Shown piece after piece: positions 1-9,123 of a stretch of 64,000 bases of DNA (its first letter is position 1; every line of letters begins with the position of its first letter). Source of the stretch: 73-13 sp035555435 (GTDB lineage Bacteria > Actinomycetota > Actinomycetes > Actinomycetales > Microbacteriaceae); contig DATMGN010000029.1 of the NCBI GenBank assembly GCA_035555435.1, positions 1 through 64,000 of the forward strand. The letters run 5' to 3'. Under the pieces are notes generated by a model. The model searched no databases. It was not told the origin of the DNA and saw only the letters and a program-made list of their open reading frames with translations. Both the position numbers and the translations under genes were made by a program.

Positions 1-960
1 TGCATGATGTCCGTCGCCAAGGGCGTCACGGCGATCGCGTTCAACCAGCTGCTCGACCGCGGCATCGTCGAGCTCGACGCGCCGGTCGCGCAGTACTGGC
101 CCGAGTTCGCGCAGGCCGGTAAGGAGGGCGTGCTCGTCCGCCACCTGCTCGATCACACCGCGGGCATCCCGGTGCTGACGAACGACACGCTCTGGCCCGG
201 TGCGGTCAACGACCGCGACGCGATGGTCGGCGCGCTCGAACGCCAAGAGCCGCTCTGGGAGCCCGGCACCGTCGCCGCCTACCACGTGCACAACCAGGGC
301 TGGCTGCTCGGCGAGGTCATGCGGCGCACGACCGGCAAGCTCGTCGGCCCCTGGCTGCGCGACGAGGTCACCGACCCGCTCGGCGCCGACTACTGGATCG
401 GCCTCCCGGAGTCCGAGTTCGACCGGGTCGCCCGGCTCATGCCGAGCGACGGGCTGCGCCTCATGAACTCCAAGGACTCCGAGCGCCCCGAGGACATGCT
501 GCGCAAGCAGGCGTTCGCGCAGAATCCGGACGGCCCGTGGGAGGACTGGGTCAACTCGACCGCCTTCCGCACGACCGAGCTGCCGAGCGGCAGCGGCCAC
601 GGCAACGCCCGCGCCGTCGCCCGGATCTACGCCGCCGTCGCGAGCGGCGAGCTCGACGGGGTGCGGCTGCTCAGCGAGGACGCGATCGACCAGATGACGA
701 CGCTCCAGCACTACCAGTACGAGAAGCTGCAGGACCGGCACTACCGCCAGGGCCTCGGGGTCCTGCTCAACTCGCCCGACGCCGTCTACATGGGACCGCA
801 CGCCGAGGCCTTCGGCCACCACGGCATCGGCGGCTCGATCGGCTTCGCCGACCGGCAGGAGCGGCTCGGATTCGGCTATTCCATCAACAAGATGCACGCC
901 GTCGGGACCAACGGCCCCCGCGCCGCCCGCCTCATCGACGCGACCTTCGCCAGCCTGTAG
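1..960 (+). CDS. Serine beta-lactamase-like hydrolase, 5' end missing
   Basis: Class C beta-lactamase / esterase-type serine hydrolase (PF00144 family), cut by the left window edge: the frame is open from base 1, so the true start is upstream. The SxxK nucleophile motif is SVAK just after the first visible residues; a second-motif region reads YHVHNQGWLLGE, and the third motif is HHGIGGSIGF near residue 275. These are the three active-site blocks in the expected order. The family contains penicillin-binding esterases and EstB-like hydrolases, so the substrate cannot be named. It converges on the MFS gene downstream, with a palindromic repeat between them. Confidence 0.85.
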   Translation, partial: CMMSVAKGVTAIAFNQLLDRGIVELDAPVAQYWPEFAQAGKEGVLVRHLLDHTAGIPVLTNDTLWPGAVNDRDAMVGALERQEPLWEPGTVAAYHVHNQGWLLGEVMRRTTGKLVGPWLRDEVTDPLGADYWIGLPESEFDRVARLMPSDGLRLMNSKDSERPEDMLRKQAFAQNPDGPWEDWVNSTAFRTTELPSGSGHGNARAVARIYAAVASGELDGVRLLSEDAIDQMTTLQHYQYEKLQDRHYRQGLGVLLNSPDAVYMGPHAEAFGHHGIGGSIGFADRQERLGFGYSINKMHAVGTNGPRAARLIDATFASL

Positions 961-983
961 CGCGGTCGCGAGTCGATCGCCCT

Positions 984-1021
984 CCGCGGGTCGAGCAGCG
1001 CCTTCGGCGCGTATCGCGACC
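984..1021. repeat. Palindromic repeat of the CGCGGGTCGAG/GCGCGTATCG family
   Basis: Short imperfect palindrome with arms resembling CCGCGGGTCGAG and GCGTATCGCGACC and a centre reading GCGCCTTCGGCGC. It lies between two convergent genes, where it could act as a bidirectional terminator. Related sequences occur inside coding genes near 37350, 54894 and 61622. Confidence 0.6.
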
Positions 1022-2229
1022 TACGGGTGCTGGACCGGCACCGGCTCGGTGTCGGGCTGCGGCCCCACCCGTCCGTGCCGCAGGTCCGGCAGCCACCGCG
1101 CGAACACGATCGCCGCGGTCAGCCCGAGGATCGCGAAGCCCGTCGAGACCGCGAAGCCGCCGATCGAGCCCGCGCCGTCGATGAGGAAGCCGGCGGCCGC
1201 GGAGCCGAGCGCGGCGCCGATGAGCTGACCCATGCCGGTCCAGCCGAACGCCTCCGCCGTCTCCGAGAACCGCACGCTCGAGGACACCTGCGCGCTCATG
1301 ACGGCGAGCGCCGGCGCGATGCCGATGCCCGCGATCATGAGCATCGCCGAGATCCACCAGAAGTCCATGATCGCCATCGTTGCGGCGGCGCCGACGAAGA
1401 CGAAGAGCATGCGCCGCGCGAGCGACCAGCGCCCCATCGGCAGCCGGCCGAACACGAGGCCGCCGCCGAGCGACGCGAGCGACCACAGCCCGAGGACGAT
1501 GCCGCTGCGGGGGTCGGTGTCGCCGAAGACCGAGACGACCGCCGCCTCCATCGCGGCGAACGACGCGACGAGCAGGAAGCCGATGACGAGCGCGAGCGAC
1601 ACGGCGGGACGGCGCAGCACAGCGCCGAGGCGCCGCGTCGACCGGGGGATGCGCACCCGGCCGACCTCGGGCAGCAGGATGAACCAGATGCCACCCGCGA
1701 CGAGGAAGACGACGCAGACGAGGAGCGCGGCGACCGTCGAAACCTGAGTCGCGATGAACGTCGCCACCACCGGTCCGGCGAGCCAGATGACCTCCTGCGC
1801 GGTCGCGTCGAGCGAGAAGACGACGGTGAGCTGGTGCGAGGGGACGAGCTTGGGGTAGATCGTGCGCACCGCCGGCTGGATCGGCGGGCTCGAGAGGCCG
1901 AGCAGCGCACCGACCGCCATCTGCCACGCGATGTCCATCGGGACGAGCGTGATGACGAGGAGGGCGGCCGTGCACACCGAGACCGTGATCCACAGCACGG
2001 GGCGCATGCCCCACGCGCCCATCCAGCGGCTGGTCAGCGGGCCCGCGATCGCCTGGCCGATGCACCACGCGGCGAGCACGAGACCCGCCGCTCCGTAGGA
2101 GTGGTGGACACGCTCGATGTGCAGGAGCAGGCACAACGACAGCATCCCCTGGGGTGCGCGGGCGGCGAGTTGCGCGCCGATGATGCGGGCGACCCCGGGG
2201 GTGCGGAGGATCTCGCGGTACCCGGACAT
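1021..2229 (-). CDS. MFS transporter
   Basis: A 402-residue, twelve-helix major facilitator. Hydrophobic segments run through the whole protein, and the chain starts SGYREILRTPGVARI, typical of drug/multidrug MFS proteins of actinobacteria. No substrate can be inferred. It is divergent from the metal-ABC operon, with 97 bp between the start codons, so the two share a promoter region. The ATG at 2229 has no clear Shine-Dalgarno; a TAGAGT hexamer lies 9 nt upstream. Confidence 0.85.
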   Translation of the reverse strand: MSGYREILRTPGVARIIGAQLAARAPQGMLSLCLLLHIERVHHSYGAAGLVLAAWCIGQAIAGPLTSRWMGAWGMRPVLWITVSVCTAALLVITLVPMDIAWQMAVGALLGLSSPPIQPAVRTIYPKLVPSHQLTVVFSLDATAQEVIWLAGPVVATFIATQVSTVAALLVCVVFLVAGGIWFILLPEVGRVRIPRSTRRLGAVLRRPAVSLALVIGFLLVASFAAMEAAVVSVFGDTDPRSGIVLGLWSLASLGGGLVFGRLPMGRWSLARRMLFVFVGAAATMAIMDFWWISAMLMIAGIGIAPALAVMSAQVSSSVRFSETAEAFGWTGMGQLIGAALGSAAAGFLIDGAGSIGGFAVSTGFAILGLTAAIVFARWLPDLRHGRVGPQPDTEPVPVQHP

Positions 2230-2290
2230 AAGCCGACTACTCTACTCCCGATCCTCGACCTTCTCGTCGAGACCGGGCAGCCCCGCCGAC

Positions 2291-2320
2291 TTGATTCTCA
2301 GTCGACCGAATCCCTAAGAT
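2291..2320 (+). promoter_or_regulatory. Promoter of the metal-ABC operon, leaderless
   Basis: TTGATT (2291-2296), 18 bp, TAAGAT (2315-2320), then six bases to the ATG at 2327. There is no ribosome-binding site, so transcription probably begins at the start codon. A GATTC/GAATC inverted repeat with a 10-bp gap lies in the spacer (2293-2312) and might bind a metalloregulator. Confidence 0.55.
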
Positions 2321-2326
2321 TTCGGG

Positions 2327-3244
2327 ATGCCGAAATCTCCGCTCCTCGTCGTGCCCGTGCTCGCGGTCGTCGCCGCGCTCGTCGGCTGCGCCGAGGCGCC
2401 CGCGGCGTCGCGGAGCGATGACCGCCCGGTCGTGCTCACCACGTTCAGCGTCCTCGCCGACCTCGCCGAGCAGGTCGCGGGCGACCACCTGGTGGTCGAG
2501 TCGATCACCAAGGTCGGTGCGGAGATCCACGGCTACGAGCCGACGCCGGGCGACATCGCGAAGGCCGCCGACGCCGACCTCATCCTCGACAACGGGCTGA
2601 ATCTCGAGCAGTGGTTCCAGCAGTTCGTCGAGCACCTCGACGTCCCGCATGTCGTCGTCTCCGACGGAGTCGAGGTCATCGGCATCGCCGAGGACGCCTA
2701 CGCGGGCAAGCCGAACCCGCACGCCTGGATGAGCCCGCTCAACGCGCAGATCTACGTGGACAACATGGCCGAGGCATTCGCGCGACTCGCGCCGGAGCAC
2801 GCCGACGGCTTCGCGGCGAACGCCGCGACGTACAAGCAGCAGCTGCAAGCGGTCCAGGACGAGCTCGTGTCGGAGCTCGCGACACTGCCGTCGAACGAGC
2901 GCGCGCTCGTCACCTGCGAGGGCGCGTTCTCCTACCTCGCCCGCGATGCCGGCCTCACCGAGGTCTACATCTGGGCGGTCAACGCCGAGTCGCAGGCGAC
3001 TGCGCAGCAGATCGCCGGCGCGATCGAGTTCGTCCGCGAGCACGACGTCCCGGCAGTCTTTTGCGAGTCGACCGTCTCCGACAAGCCGATGCGGCAGGTC
3101 GTCGAGGCGACGGACGCCGTCTACGGCGGCACGCTCTATGTGGACTCGCTCTCCGAAGCCGACGGCCCCGTGCCGAGCTATCTCGAGCTCATCCGCTACG
3201 ACGCGAGGACGATCGTCCGGGCGCTGACGGGAGGAGCCGGATGA
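2327..3244 (+). CDS. Metal ABC transporter substrate-binding lipoprotein (Mn/Zn type)
   Basis: A 305-residue cluster A-I solute-binding protein. The N-terminus is a lipoprotein signal ending in ALVGC. Metal-ligand motifs of the family are visible: IHGYEPTPGD, NPHAWMSP, FCEST and VDSLSEADGP. The His-His-Glu-Asp set resembles Mn2+/Fe2+ binders such as MntC, SitA and PsaA, and the long His-rich loop typical of ZnuA is absent, so manganese is favoured; this is inference. It is the first gene of an operon, and its TGA overlaps the ATG of the ATPase gene. The start is supported by a -10 element six bases upstream rather than by a ribosome site. Confidence 0.88.
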   Translation: MPKSPLLVVPVLAVVAALVGCAEAPAASRSDDRPVVLTTFSVLADLAEQVAGDHLVVESITKVGAEIHGYEPTPGDIAKAADADLILDNGLNLEQWFQQFVEHLDVPHVVVSDGVEVIGIAEDAYAGKPNPHAWMSPLNAQIYVDNMAEAFARLAPEHADGFAANAATYKQQLQAVQDELVSELATLPSNERALVTCEGAFSYLARDAGLTEVYIWAVNAESQATAQQIAGAIEFVREHDVPAVFCESTVSDKPMRQVVEATDAVYGGTLYVDSLSEADGPVPSYLELIRYDARTIVRALTGGAG

Positions 3245-3981
3245 CCGGGGCGATCGTCGTCGACGATGTCGCGGTGCGCTACGGCGAGGTCGTCGCCCTC
3301 GACGGGGTGACGCTGGCGGTCCAACCGGGCCGAGTGACCGGACTCATCGGGATGAACGGTTCCGGCAAGTCGACGCTCCTCAAGACCATCGTGGGGCTCG
3401 TGCGGCCGGAGCGCGGACGGGTGCTCGTCGACGGCGTCGACCCGAACCGCGCCAGGAAGCAGGGCACGATCGGCTACGTGCCCCAGAGCGAGGACGTCGA
3501 CTGGGCGTTCCCCATCAGCGTGCGCGACGTCGTCATGATGGGCCGCTACGGCCATCAGGGCCTGACCCGGCGGCCGCGAGCGGTCGACCAGCTCGCCGTC
3601 GACGAGGCGCTCGCACGTGTCGAGCTCACCGAATACGCCGGCCGTCAGATCGGCCAGCTCTCCGGAGGGCAGCGCAAGCGAGCCTTCGTCGCGCGCGGGA
3701 TCGCGCAGGGCGCGCAGGTCCTGCTCCTCGACGAGCCCTTCGCCGGCGTCGACAAGCGGTCCGAGGCGACCATCGTCCGTCTGCTGCGCGAGCTCGCCGC
3801 CGACGGGCGCGCCGTGCTCGTGTCCACCCACGACCTGCACGCGCTGCCGCAGCTCGCGGACGAGGCGGTCCTGCTGCTGCGCCGAATCCTCTTCCACGGG
3901 CCGGTCGACGAGGCGCTCGCGCCCGGACAGCTCGCTCGTGCATTCGGACTCGACGTCCTCGACGGAGGCACTTCGCGATGA
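3241..3981 (+). CDS. Metal ABC transporter ATP-binding protein
   Basis: A 246-residue ABC ATPase that powers the importer. Walker A is GMNGSGKST, the signature is LSGGQRKRAF, and Walker B is VLLLDEPFAGVD, followed by an H-loop in STHDLHALP. The start at 3241 is chosen because it forms an ATGA overlap with the binding-protein gene and places the ATPase fold at the N-terminus; the frame remains open further upstream, but that part is a shadow of the preceding gene. Its 3' end overlaps the permease start by four bases, indicating translational coupling. Confidence 0.92.
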   Translation: MTGAIVVDDVAVRYGEVVALDGVTLAVQPGRVTGLIGMNGSGKSTLLKTIVGLVRPERGRVLVDGVDPNRARKQGTIGYVPQSEDVDWAFPISVRDVVMMGRYGHQGLTRRPRAVDQLAVDEALARVELTEYAGRQIGQLSGGQRKRAFVARGIAQGAQVLLLDEPFAGVDKRSEATIVRLLRELAADGRAVLVSTHDLHALPQLADEAVLLLRRILFHGPVDEALAPGQLARAFGLDVLDGGTSR

Positions 3982-4889
3982 GCCCGCTCGACCTCGTACT
4001 CGAACCCCTCCAGTACGACTTCATGGTCCGAGCGCTCGCGACCACCGGCATCGCCGCACTCGTGTGCGCCCTGCTGTCCTGCTGGCTCGTCCTCGTCGGC
4101 TGGTCGCTCATGGGCGACGCCGTCTCCCACGCGGTCCTACCGGGCGTCGTCCTCGCCTACATCCTCGGCGCCCCGTTCGCGCTCGGCGCCCTCGTCTTCG
4201 GCTTCCTCGCCGTGGCGCTCATCGGCGCGATCCGCGGCACGAGCCGTGTCAAGGAGGATGCCGCGATCGGGATCGTCTTCACGACGCTCTTCGCCCTCGG
4301 ACTCGTGCTCATCTCCGTCACGCCGAGCCAGACGGATCTCAGCCACATCATCTTCGGGAACATCCTCGGCGTCTCCGTCGCCGACCTCGTCCAGATCTCG
4401 ATCCTCGCGTTCGTCGCGTTCGCGATCCTCGTCCTCAAGCGCCGCGATCTGACGCTCTACGCCTTCGACCCCACCCACGCGCACGCCATCGGCCTCAACC
4501 CGCGGATGCTCGGGGCGCTGCTGCTCGGCCTGCTCGCCCTCACCGCCGTCGTCGCGCTCCAGGTCGTCGGGGTGATCCTCGTCGTCGCGATGCTCATCAT
4601 CCCCGGCGCGACCGCATATCTGCTCACCGACCGCTTCGGACGGATGCTCGTCATCGCTCCCGTGATCTCGGTCGCCGCCTCCGTCGTGGGGATCTACCTC
4701 AGCTACTGGCTCGACACCGCGTCCGGGGGCATGGTCGTGCTCGTCCAAGGCGGCGTCTTCGCCCTCGTCTACCTGTTCAGTCCCCGGCACGGGCTGCTGC
4801 GTCGGCAGCTCGGCCGCATCGCTCGCGGACGATTCCGTGGCGGGAAGACCGCCCCGGCAGCCAGAGACTCGGGCAGAATGACCGCGTGA
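3978..4889 (+). CDS. Metal ABC transporter permease (ABC-3 family)
   Basis: A 303-residue integral membrane protein of the ZnuB/MntB family with about eight hydrophobic segments. The family-typical GDAVSHAVLPG stretch near residue 45 and the IVGVILVVAMLI-type helix near residue 200 are present. It completes a binding protein / ATPase / permease importer. Its start overlaps the ATPase stop (ATGA), and its own stop overlaps the GTG start of the following MFS gene, so all four may be cotranscribed. Confidence 0.92.
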   Translation: MSPLDLVLEPLQYDFMVRALATTGIAALVCALLSCWLVLVGWSLMGDAVSHAVLPGVVLAYILGAPFALGALVFGFLAVALIGAIRGTSRVKEDAAIGIVFTTLFALGLVLISVTPSQTDLSHIIFGNILGVSVADLVQISILAFVAFAILVLKRRDLTLYAFDPTHAHAIGLNPRMLGALLLGLLALTAVVALQVVGVILVVAMLIIPGATAYLLTDRFGRMLVIAPVISVAASVVGIYLSYWLDTASGGMVVLVQGGVFALVYLFSPRHGLLRRQLGRIARGRFRGGKTAPAARDSGRMTA

Positions 4890-6259
4890 CCGACGTCAAC
4901 GGCCCCGCGCCCGCAGACCTGCACGAGCGGCTCGACCGCATGCCGTGGTCGAGCCGCCACACGAGACTCCTCGTCGGCTCGGGGCTCGGCTGGGCGCTCG
5001 ACGCGATGGACGTCGGGCTCGTCTCCTTCGTCGTCGCCGCACTCGTCGAGCAGGGCTTCGCGACCACGGCGGAGCGCCCGCTCATCCTGTCGATCGGCTT
5101 CGCGGGGATGGCGATCGGCGCCGCCCTCGGCGGGCTGCTCGCCGACCGGCTCGGACGGCGCTCCGTCTTCGCCATCACACTCCTGATCTTCGGCGTCGCG
5201 ACGGGGCTCACCGCGCTCGCCTGGTCGGTCGCCGCGCTCCTCGTGTTCCGCTTCATCGCGGGCTTTGGGCTCGGCGCCGAGCTGCCGGTCGCCTCGACCT
5301 ACATGAGCGAGTTCGCGCCGAGGCGCATCCGAGGACGCGTCATCGTGCTGCTCGAGGCGTTCTGGGCGGTCGGCTGGTTCGCGCAGGCGCTCATCGGGGC
5401 GTACATCGTCCCGCTCGGGCCGGACGGCTGGAGGTGGGCGCTCCTGATCGGCGCGGCGCCGGCGTTCTATGCGGCCTTCGTGCGCTTCGGGATGCCGGAG
5501 TCGGTGCGCTTCTTGCTGTCGCGCGGCCGGCGCGACGAGGCCGCGGCCGTCGTCGCCTCATTCGCGGCCTCCGGATGGAGTCCGCGACCGGCCGAGCTCG
5601 ACCTGAGCGCCCGTCCGGGTGCCGCGGCGGCCGACACGGGACCCTCGCAGACCAAGGCGGGCTTCGGGCAGCGGTTCGCGGGCCTGTGGGCGCCGGGGCT
5701 GCGGGCGACGACGACCGGGCTTTGGCTCTTGTGGTTCCTCGTCAACTTCGCCTACTACGGGGCGTTCCTCTGGATCCCGTCGATCCTCGTCGCCGACGGC
5801 TACCCGCTCGCGACCTCGTTCGTCTTCACGCTCATCATCACCGTCGCCCAGCTGCCCGGCTACCTCGTCGCGGCGTGGCTCATCGAGCGCTGGGGCCGCC
5901 GCGCGACGCTCATCGTGTTCCTGCTCGGCTCCGCGATCTCCGCCGTGCTCTTCGGCACGGTCCCCGGGGAGCCGGCGATCATCGGCTTCGGCATGGCGCT
6001 GTCGTTCTTCAACCTCGGCGCCTGGGGCGGGGTCTACGCGATCACGCCGGAGTCGTATCCGACGCCCATCCGTGCGACTGGTGCGGGCTGGGCGGCAGGA
6101 GTCGGTCGCATCGCGTCGATCATCGTGCCGTTCGTCGTCGCGCCGCTGCTCGCCGCCGGCGGACGCGAGTCGATCTTCGTCATGTTCACCGGCGCGTTCG
6201 TCCTCGCGGCCGCCTCCGTACTGCTCGTGCGGGAGCGTCGGGGCGCGTCACTCGACTAA
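4886..6259 (+). CDS. MFS transporter (NiaP/organic-acid type)
   Basis: A 457-residue MFS carrier. It contains GWALDAMDVGLVSF in helix 1, the RLGRRSVFAI-type loop motif after helix 2 and the PESVRFLLSRGR segment before the central loop, features of the SLC22/NiaP-like branch (nicotinate, aromatic acids, sugars). The GTG at 4886 is chosen over the longer open frame because it overlaps the permease stop and has CAGAAT at 4874-4879, six bases before it, the leaderless -10 spacing seen at many genes here. The substrate is unknown; coupling to a metal importer could be chance. Confidence 0.85.
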   Translation: MTDVNGPAPADLHERLDRMPWSSRHTRLLVGSGLGWALDAMDVGLVSFVVAALVEQGFATTAERPLILSIGFAGMAIGAALGGLLADRLGRRSVFAITLLIFGVATGLTALAWSVAALLVFRFIAGFGLGAELPVASTYMSEFAPRRIRGRVIVLLEAFWAVGWFAQALIGAYIVPLGPDGWRWALLIGAAPAFYAAFVRFGMPESVRFLLSRGRRDEAAAVVASFAASGWSPRPAELDLSARPGAAAADTGPSQTKAGFGQRFAGLWAPGLRATTTGLWLLWFLVNFAYYGAFLWIPSILVADGYPLATSFVFTLIITVAQLPGYLVAAWLIERWGRRATLIVFLLGSAISAVLFGTVPGEPAIIGFGMALSFFNLGAWGGVYAITPESYPTPIRATGAGWAAGVGRIASIIVPFVVAPLLAAGGRESIFVMFTGAFVLAAASVLLVRERRGASLD

Positions 6260-6310
6260 GGCATACTGGGCAGTCGTGGCCGCGCGAGGCGGTCGGACGG
6301 GGGACCCGAC

Positions 6311-7204
6311 ATGACTGTGACCGAGGACTATCCGAGCCGCACGCTCGGCGACGCGCCGCGCGCGGACGAAGGCTACTACGGGGCGAAGAGCGTCTCCTGG
6401 AGGGTCTTCTCCGACCCGGGCGCCGGGCTCGGAGCCCAGGTCGCGCTCTTCCTGCAGATGCTCGACCCCGGCATGATGACCCACTTCGAGCGGGTGACGG
6501 CCACGAATGAGGGCCCCGAGGTCATGAACGCGCGGTTCCAGCGCACCAGCGCGTACCTGCGCGATGCCGTCTTCGCCGACAAGGCGCATGCCGATGCGGC
6601 CGCCGCCCACGTCGACATGCTCCACGAGCGCGCGACCTGGACCGATCCGAAGACGGGACACGTCGAGACGGCGAAGACCGCGAGCTGGCAGCAGTGGACC
6701 TGGTGGACGTACATCTGGGCCGCGATCCGCGGCTACCAGGAGTACGGCCCCGACGAGCTGACGACCGCCGACGCCGACCGGCTCGTCGTCGAGCAGCAGC
6801 ACGGCGCCGAGCAGCTCAAGGTGCCGGGGCCATTCCCGCAGAGCTTCGCCGAGCTCGACGCCTACATCAAGGGCGAGATGGGGTCGAAGGCCCTCGTCTA
6901 CCCCGCCGCGCTCGCGGCGGCGTCGCTGCGCAAGCCCGCCGTCAAGGGTGCGTTGCAGCGCTGGGGGGCCCGCAAGCTCATCGACGGCATGGTCTACCTG
7001 ATGCCGCCGGAGGCGCGGCTCTTCTTCGGCATGGAGAGCCGCACCCAGCGTCAGCTCGAGAGCGGCCGTGCGTGGACGAAGCGGATCGCGAAGCTGAGCC
7101 GCGGCAACAAGTCCGCCGAGCAGCTCATCGCGACCGTCGTCGGCGAGTCCGAGAAGCATCCGTACCAGAAGGTGCGCGCGAAGAAGGCAGCCGCCTCCGT
7201 CTGA
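6311..7204 (+). CDS. MpaB-family (DUF2236) oxygenase-like protein
   Basis: A 297-residue protein resembling the MpaB/DUF2236 family: a start such as SWRVFSDPGAGLGAQVALF followed by an all-helical body with FQRTSAYLRDAVF. Some relatives (latex-clearing protein, MpaB) are b-type haem oxygenases, but many are uncharacterised, and I cannot assign haem ligands with certainty. A GGGGGA ribosome site lies about 8 bases before the ATG. It converges on the ferredoxin-reductase gene with only 22 bases between the stops. Confidence 0.75.
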   Translation: MTVTEDYPSRTLGDAPRADEGYYGAKSVSWRVFSDPGAGLGAQVALFLQMLDPGMMTHFERVTATNEGPEVMNARFQRTSAYLRDAVFADKAHADAAAAHVDMLHERATWTDPKTGHVETAKTASWQQWTWWTYIWAAIRGYQEYGPDELTTADADRLVVEQQHGAEQLKVPGPFPQSFAELDAYIKGEMGSKALVYPAALAAASLRKPAVKGALQRWGARKLIDGMVYLMPPEARLFFGMESRTQRQLESGRAWTKRIAKLSRGNKSAEQLIATVVGESEKHPYQKVRAKKAAASV

Positions 7205-7226
7205 GGCAACAGCTCGCCGGCTCGGG

Positions 7227-8468
7227 TCAGGCGCTGCGGAGGAGATCCCGCAGCCGCACCCCCGGGTCGGCGAGCTGCGTTTCGGCGACCGGCACGCGCT
7301 GGTCGATGAGGCGCCGGGCCGCCCTTACCGTCATCGGGTCGTCGATGCTTGCCGCCCCGACGAGCAGGCCGTCCGCGACGCGGAACACCGCGGCCGGACG
7401 GCCGGGCGCGGCCCAGCGCACCACCTCGGTCCCGTCGCCGACGAGCCTCCCCACGACCTCGATGTGCGCGCCGTAGCGGTCCGACCAGTACCAGTCGGCG
7501 CCGCGCGCGGGGGTGCCCCCGCCGAGGATGTCCGCGGCGACGGCGGCCCCGTCGAGCCGCGCCGCGTCCCAGTGGCCCGCGCAGGGCGCGAGCGCGCCGT
7601 CCTCGCCGCGGCGCCACGTCGCATCGCCCGCCGCCCAGATGCCGGGCGCGGCCGTGCGTCCCGTCGCCTCGACGACGATCGAACCGCCCGCGGCCGGATC
7701 GGCGAGCCCGACCGTCGCGGCGAGCTCCGGGTCGACGGCGATGCCCGCCCCGACGACGACCGCGTGCGCGGGGAGCGTCGCACCGTCGTCGAGGGTGACG
7801 AGGACGCCGTCGTCGCCCCGCGTGACCGCGGCGACCGCGGCCTGGCGGACCTCGACGCCATGGGCGGAGTGCAGACTGTGCAGATAGCCGGCGAGCGTCG
7901 CGCCGAGCCCCGCGGCGCCGGGGACCGGCTGCGGGTCCACGAGCACGACCCGTGCGCCGAGCGCGACGAGGCCCGAGGTGAGCTCCGCGCCGATGAGCCC
8001 CGCGCCGGCGACGACGATCGTCGTCCCCGGCGTCGCGAACTCCCGCACGCGCAGCGCGTCGGCGTAGTCGCGCAGGACGCTGACGCGGGGGAGCGCTCCG
8101 CCGTCGAAGGTCGGCGCGTGCGCGCGGACGCCGGTCGCGAGGACGATCGCGTCGGCGTCGATCGCACGACCGTCCGCGAGCCGGACACGGCGGCCCGAAT
8201 GCGCACCCGGCTCGATCGCCGTCGCGCGCACACCGGCGATGACGTCGATCCGCTGCGCGGCATACTCCTCGGGCGTCGCGAAGACGAGCGACTCGAGGCT
8301 CGCCCCATCGACGAACGCGGCCTTCGTGAGCGGCGGCCGGTCGTAGCAGGCGGGCTCGGACTCGACGATCGTGATCGTCCCGGCGAAGCCGCCCGAGCGC
8401 AGCTGCCTCGCTGTCGTCACCCCCGCGATGCCGCCGCCGACGACGACGACGCTCGCGATCGCGCTCAT
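7227..8468 (-). CDS. FAD-dependent ferredoxin reductase
   Basis: A 413-residue pyridine-nucleotide oxidoreductase that would pass electrons from NAD(P)H to the neighbouring Rieske ferredoxin. The FAD-binding motif is VVVVGGGIAGVTTA at the N-terminus, the NAD(P)-binding motif is VVAGAGLIGAELTSGL near residue 150, and the second FAD motif is IWAAGDATW near residue 275. A C-terminal reductase domain follows, as in BphA4/CamA-like enzymes. The start at 8468 is chosen because it overlaps the ferredoxin stop (ATGA). The oxygenase they would serve is not in the window. Confidence 0.88.
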   Translation of the reverse strand: MSAIASVVVVGGGIAGVTTARQLRSGGFAGTITIVESEPACYDRPPLTKAAFVDGASLESLVFATPEEYAAQRIDVIAGVRATAIEPGAHSGRRVRLADGRAIDADAIVLATGVRAHAPTFDGGALPRVSVLRDYADALRVREFATPGTTIVVAGAGLIGAELTSGLVALGARVVLVDPQPVPGAAGLGATLAGYLHSLHSAHGVEVRQAAVAAVTRGDDGVLVTLDDGATLPAHAVVVGAGIAVDPELAATVGLADPAAGGSIVVEATGRTAAPGIWAAGDATWRRGEDGALAPCAGHWDAARLDGAAVAADILGGGTPARGADWYWSDRYGAHIEVVGRLVGDGTEVVRWAAPGRPAAVFRVADGLLVGAASIDDPMTVRAARRLIDQRVPVAETQLADPGVRLRDLLRSA

Positions 8469-8803
8469 GCCAGGCGGTCGGGGTTCGGCGTCACCAGGAT
8501 GTCGTCGCCCTCCACCCGGACGGCGTGCACGGCGACGTCGCGCGAGGCGGGCAGATTCTGGACCGCCCCGTCGCGCACGCAGAACCCCGAGGCGTGGAGG
8601 GGGCACTCGATGATGCCGTCCTCGATCCAGCCCTCGGCGAGCGAGGCCTCCTCGTGCGTGCAGGTGTTGTCGAGCGCGAAGTACTCGCCGCCCGTGTAGA
8701 CGACCGCGACGTCGTCGAGCGTGCCCGTTGTCGCCCGCGGCACGACGATCGCCTCGTCCTCGCCGATCTCGCCGACCTTCGCGACGGCTAGTTCCTCCGT
8801 CAT
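8465..8803 (-). CDS. Rieske [2Fe-2S] ferredoxin
   Basis: A 112-residue Rieske-type ferredoxin. The cluster ligands are visible as CTHEEA (Cys-x-His) and CPLHASGF (Cys-x-x-His), 16-17 residues apart, the spacing of BphA3/CarAc-like ferredoxins. It acts as a soluble electron carrier between the reductase encoded immediately downstream and a terminal oxygenase. The two genes overlap by four bases, so a coupled operon is very likely. A GAGGGG ribosome-site-like run lies just before the ATG. Confidence 0.9.
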   Translation of the reverse strand: MTEELAVAKVGEIGEDEAIVVPRATTGTLDDVAVVYTGGEYFALDNTCTHEEASLAEGWIEDGIIECPLHASGFCVRDGAVQNLPASRDVAVHAVRVEGDDILVTPNPDRLA

Positions 8804-8907
8804 GCGCCCCCCTCGCGTTCTGCCTTGACGATCCTGCCATGCGGGGCGTTGCGCCGCGCCGCGGATCGCGTGATGATCGGACCAACGATCCGACGAAGGA
8901 GCACGCC

Positions 8908-9123
8908 ATGGGCATCGAAGACATCGTCAGCAAGGGCAAGCAGCTCTTCGAGGACAACAAGGACGCGATTCAGGGCGCCCTGAAGAGCGAGCAGGCCGAG
9001 ACGATCAGCGACAACGCGCTCGACGGTGCCGCGGGTCTCGCCAACAAGCTGTCGGGCGGCAAGTTCGAGGAGCAGGTCGGCGGCGTCCGCGACACCCTCG
9101 ACAAGCACGTCGGCACCGAGTAG
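8908..9123 (+). CDS. MT0933-like small protein (putative antitoxin family)
   Basis: A 71-residue hydrophilic protein starting MGIEDIVSKGKQLFEDNKD. It resembles the Rv0909/MT0933 'antitoxin' family of actinobacteria: an N-terminal amphipathic helix, then Gly/Lys-rich helices. No toxin gene lies next to it, so an antitoxin role is doubtful, and such proteins are often found alone. A GAAGGA ribosome site at 8895-8900 supports the ATG at 8908 rather than a longer reading. Confidence 0.75.
   Translation: MGIEDIVSKGKQLFEDNKDAIQGALKSEQAETISDNALDGAAGLANKLSGGKFEEQVGGVRDTLDKHVGTE

Noticed and set aside
3617..4885. Long upstream extension of the second MFS gene
   Set aside because: It is the shadow of the ATPase and permease genes; MFS homology and the overlapping GTG begin at 4886.
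8908..9123. Toxin-antitoxin module
   Set aside because: The small protein resembles a family called antitoxin, but no toxin gene is adjacent on either strand.
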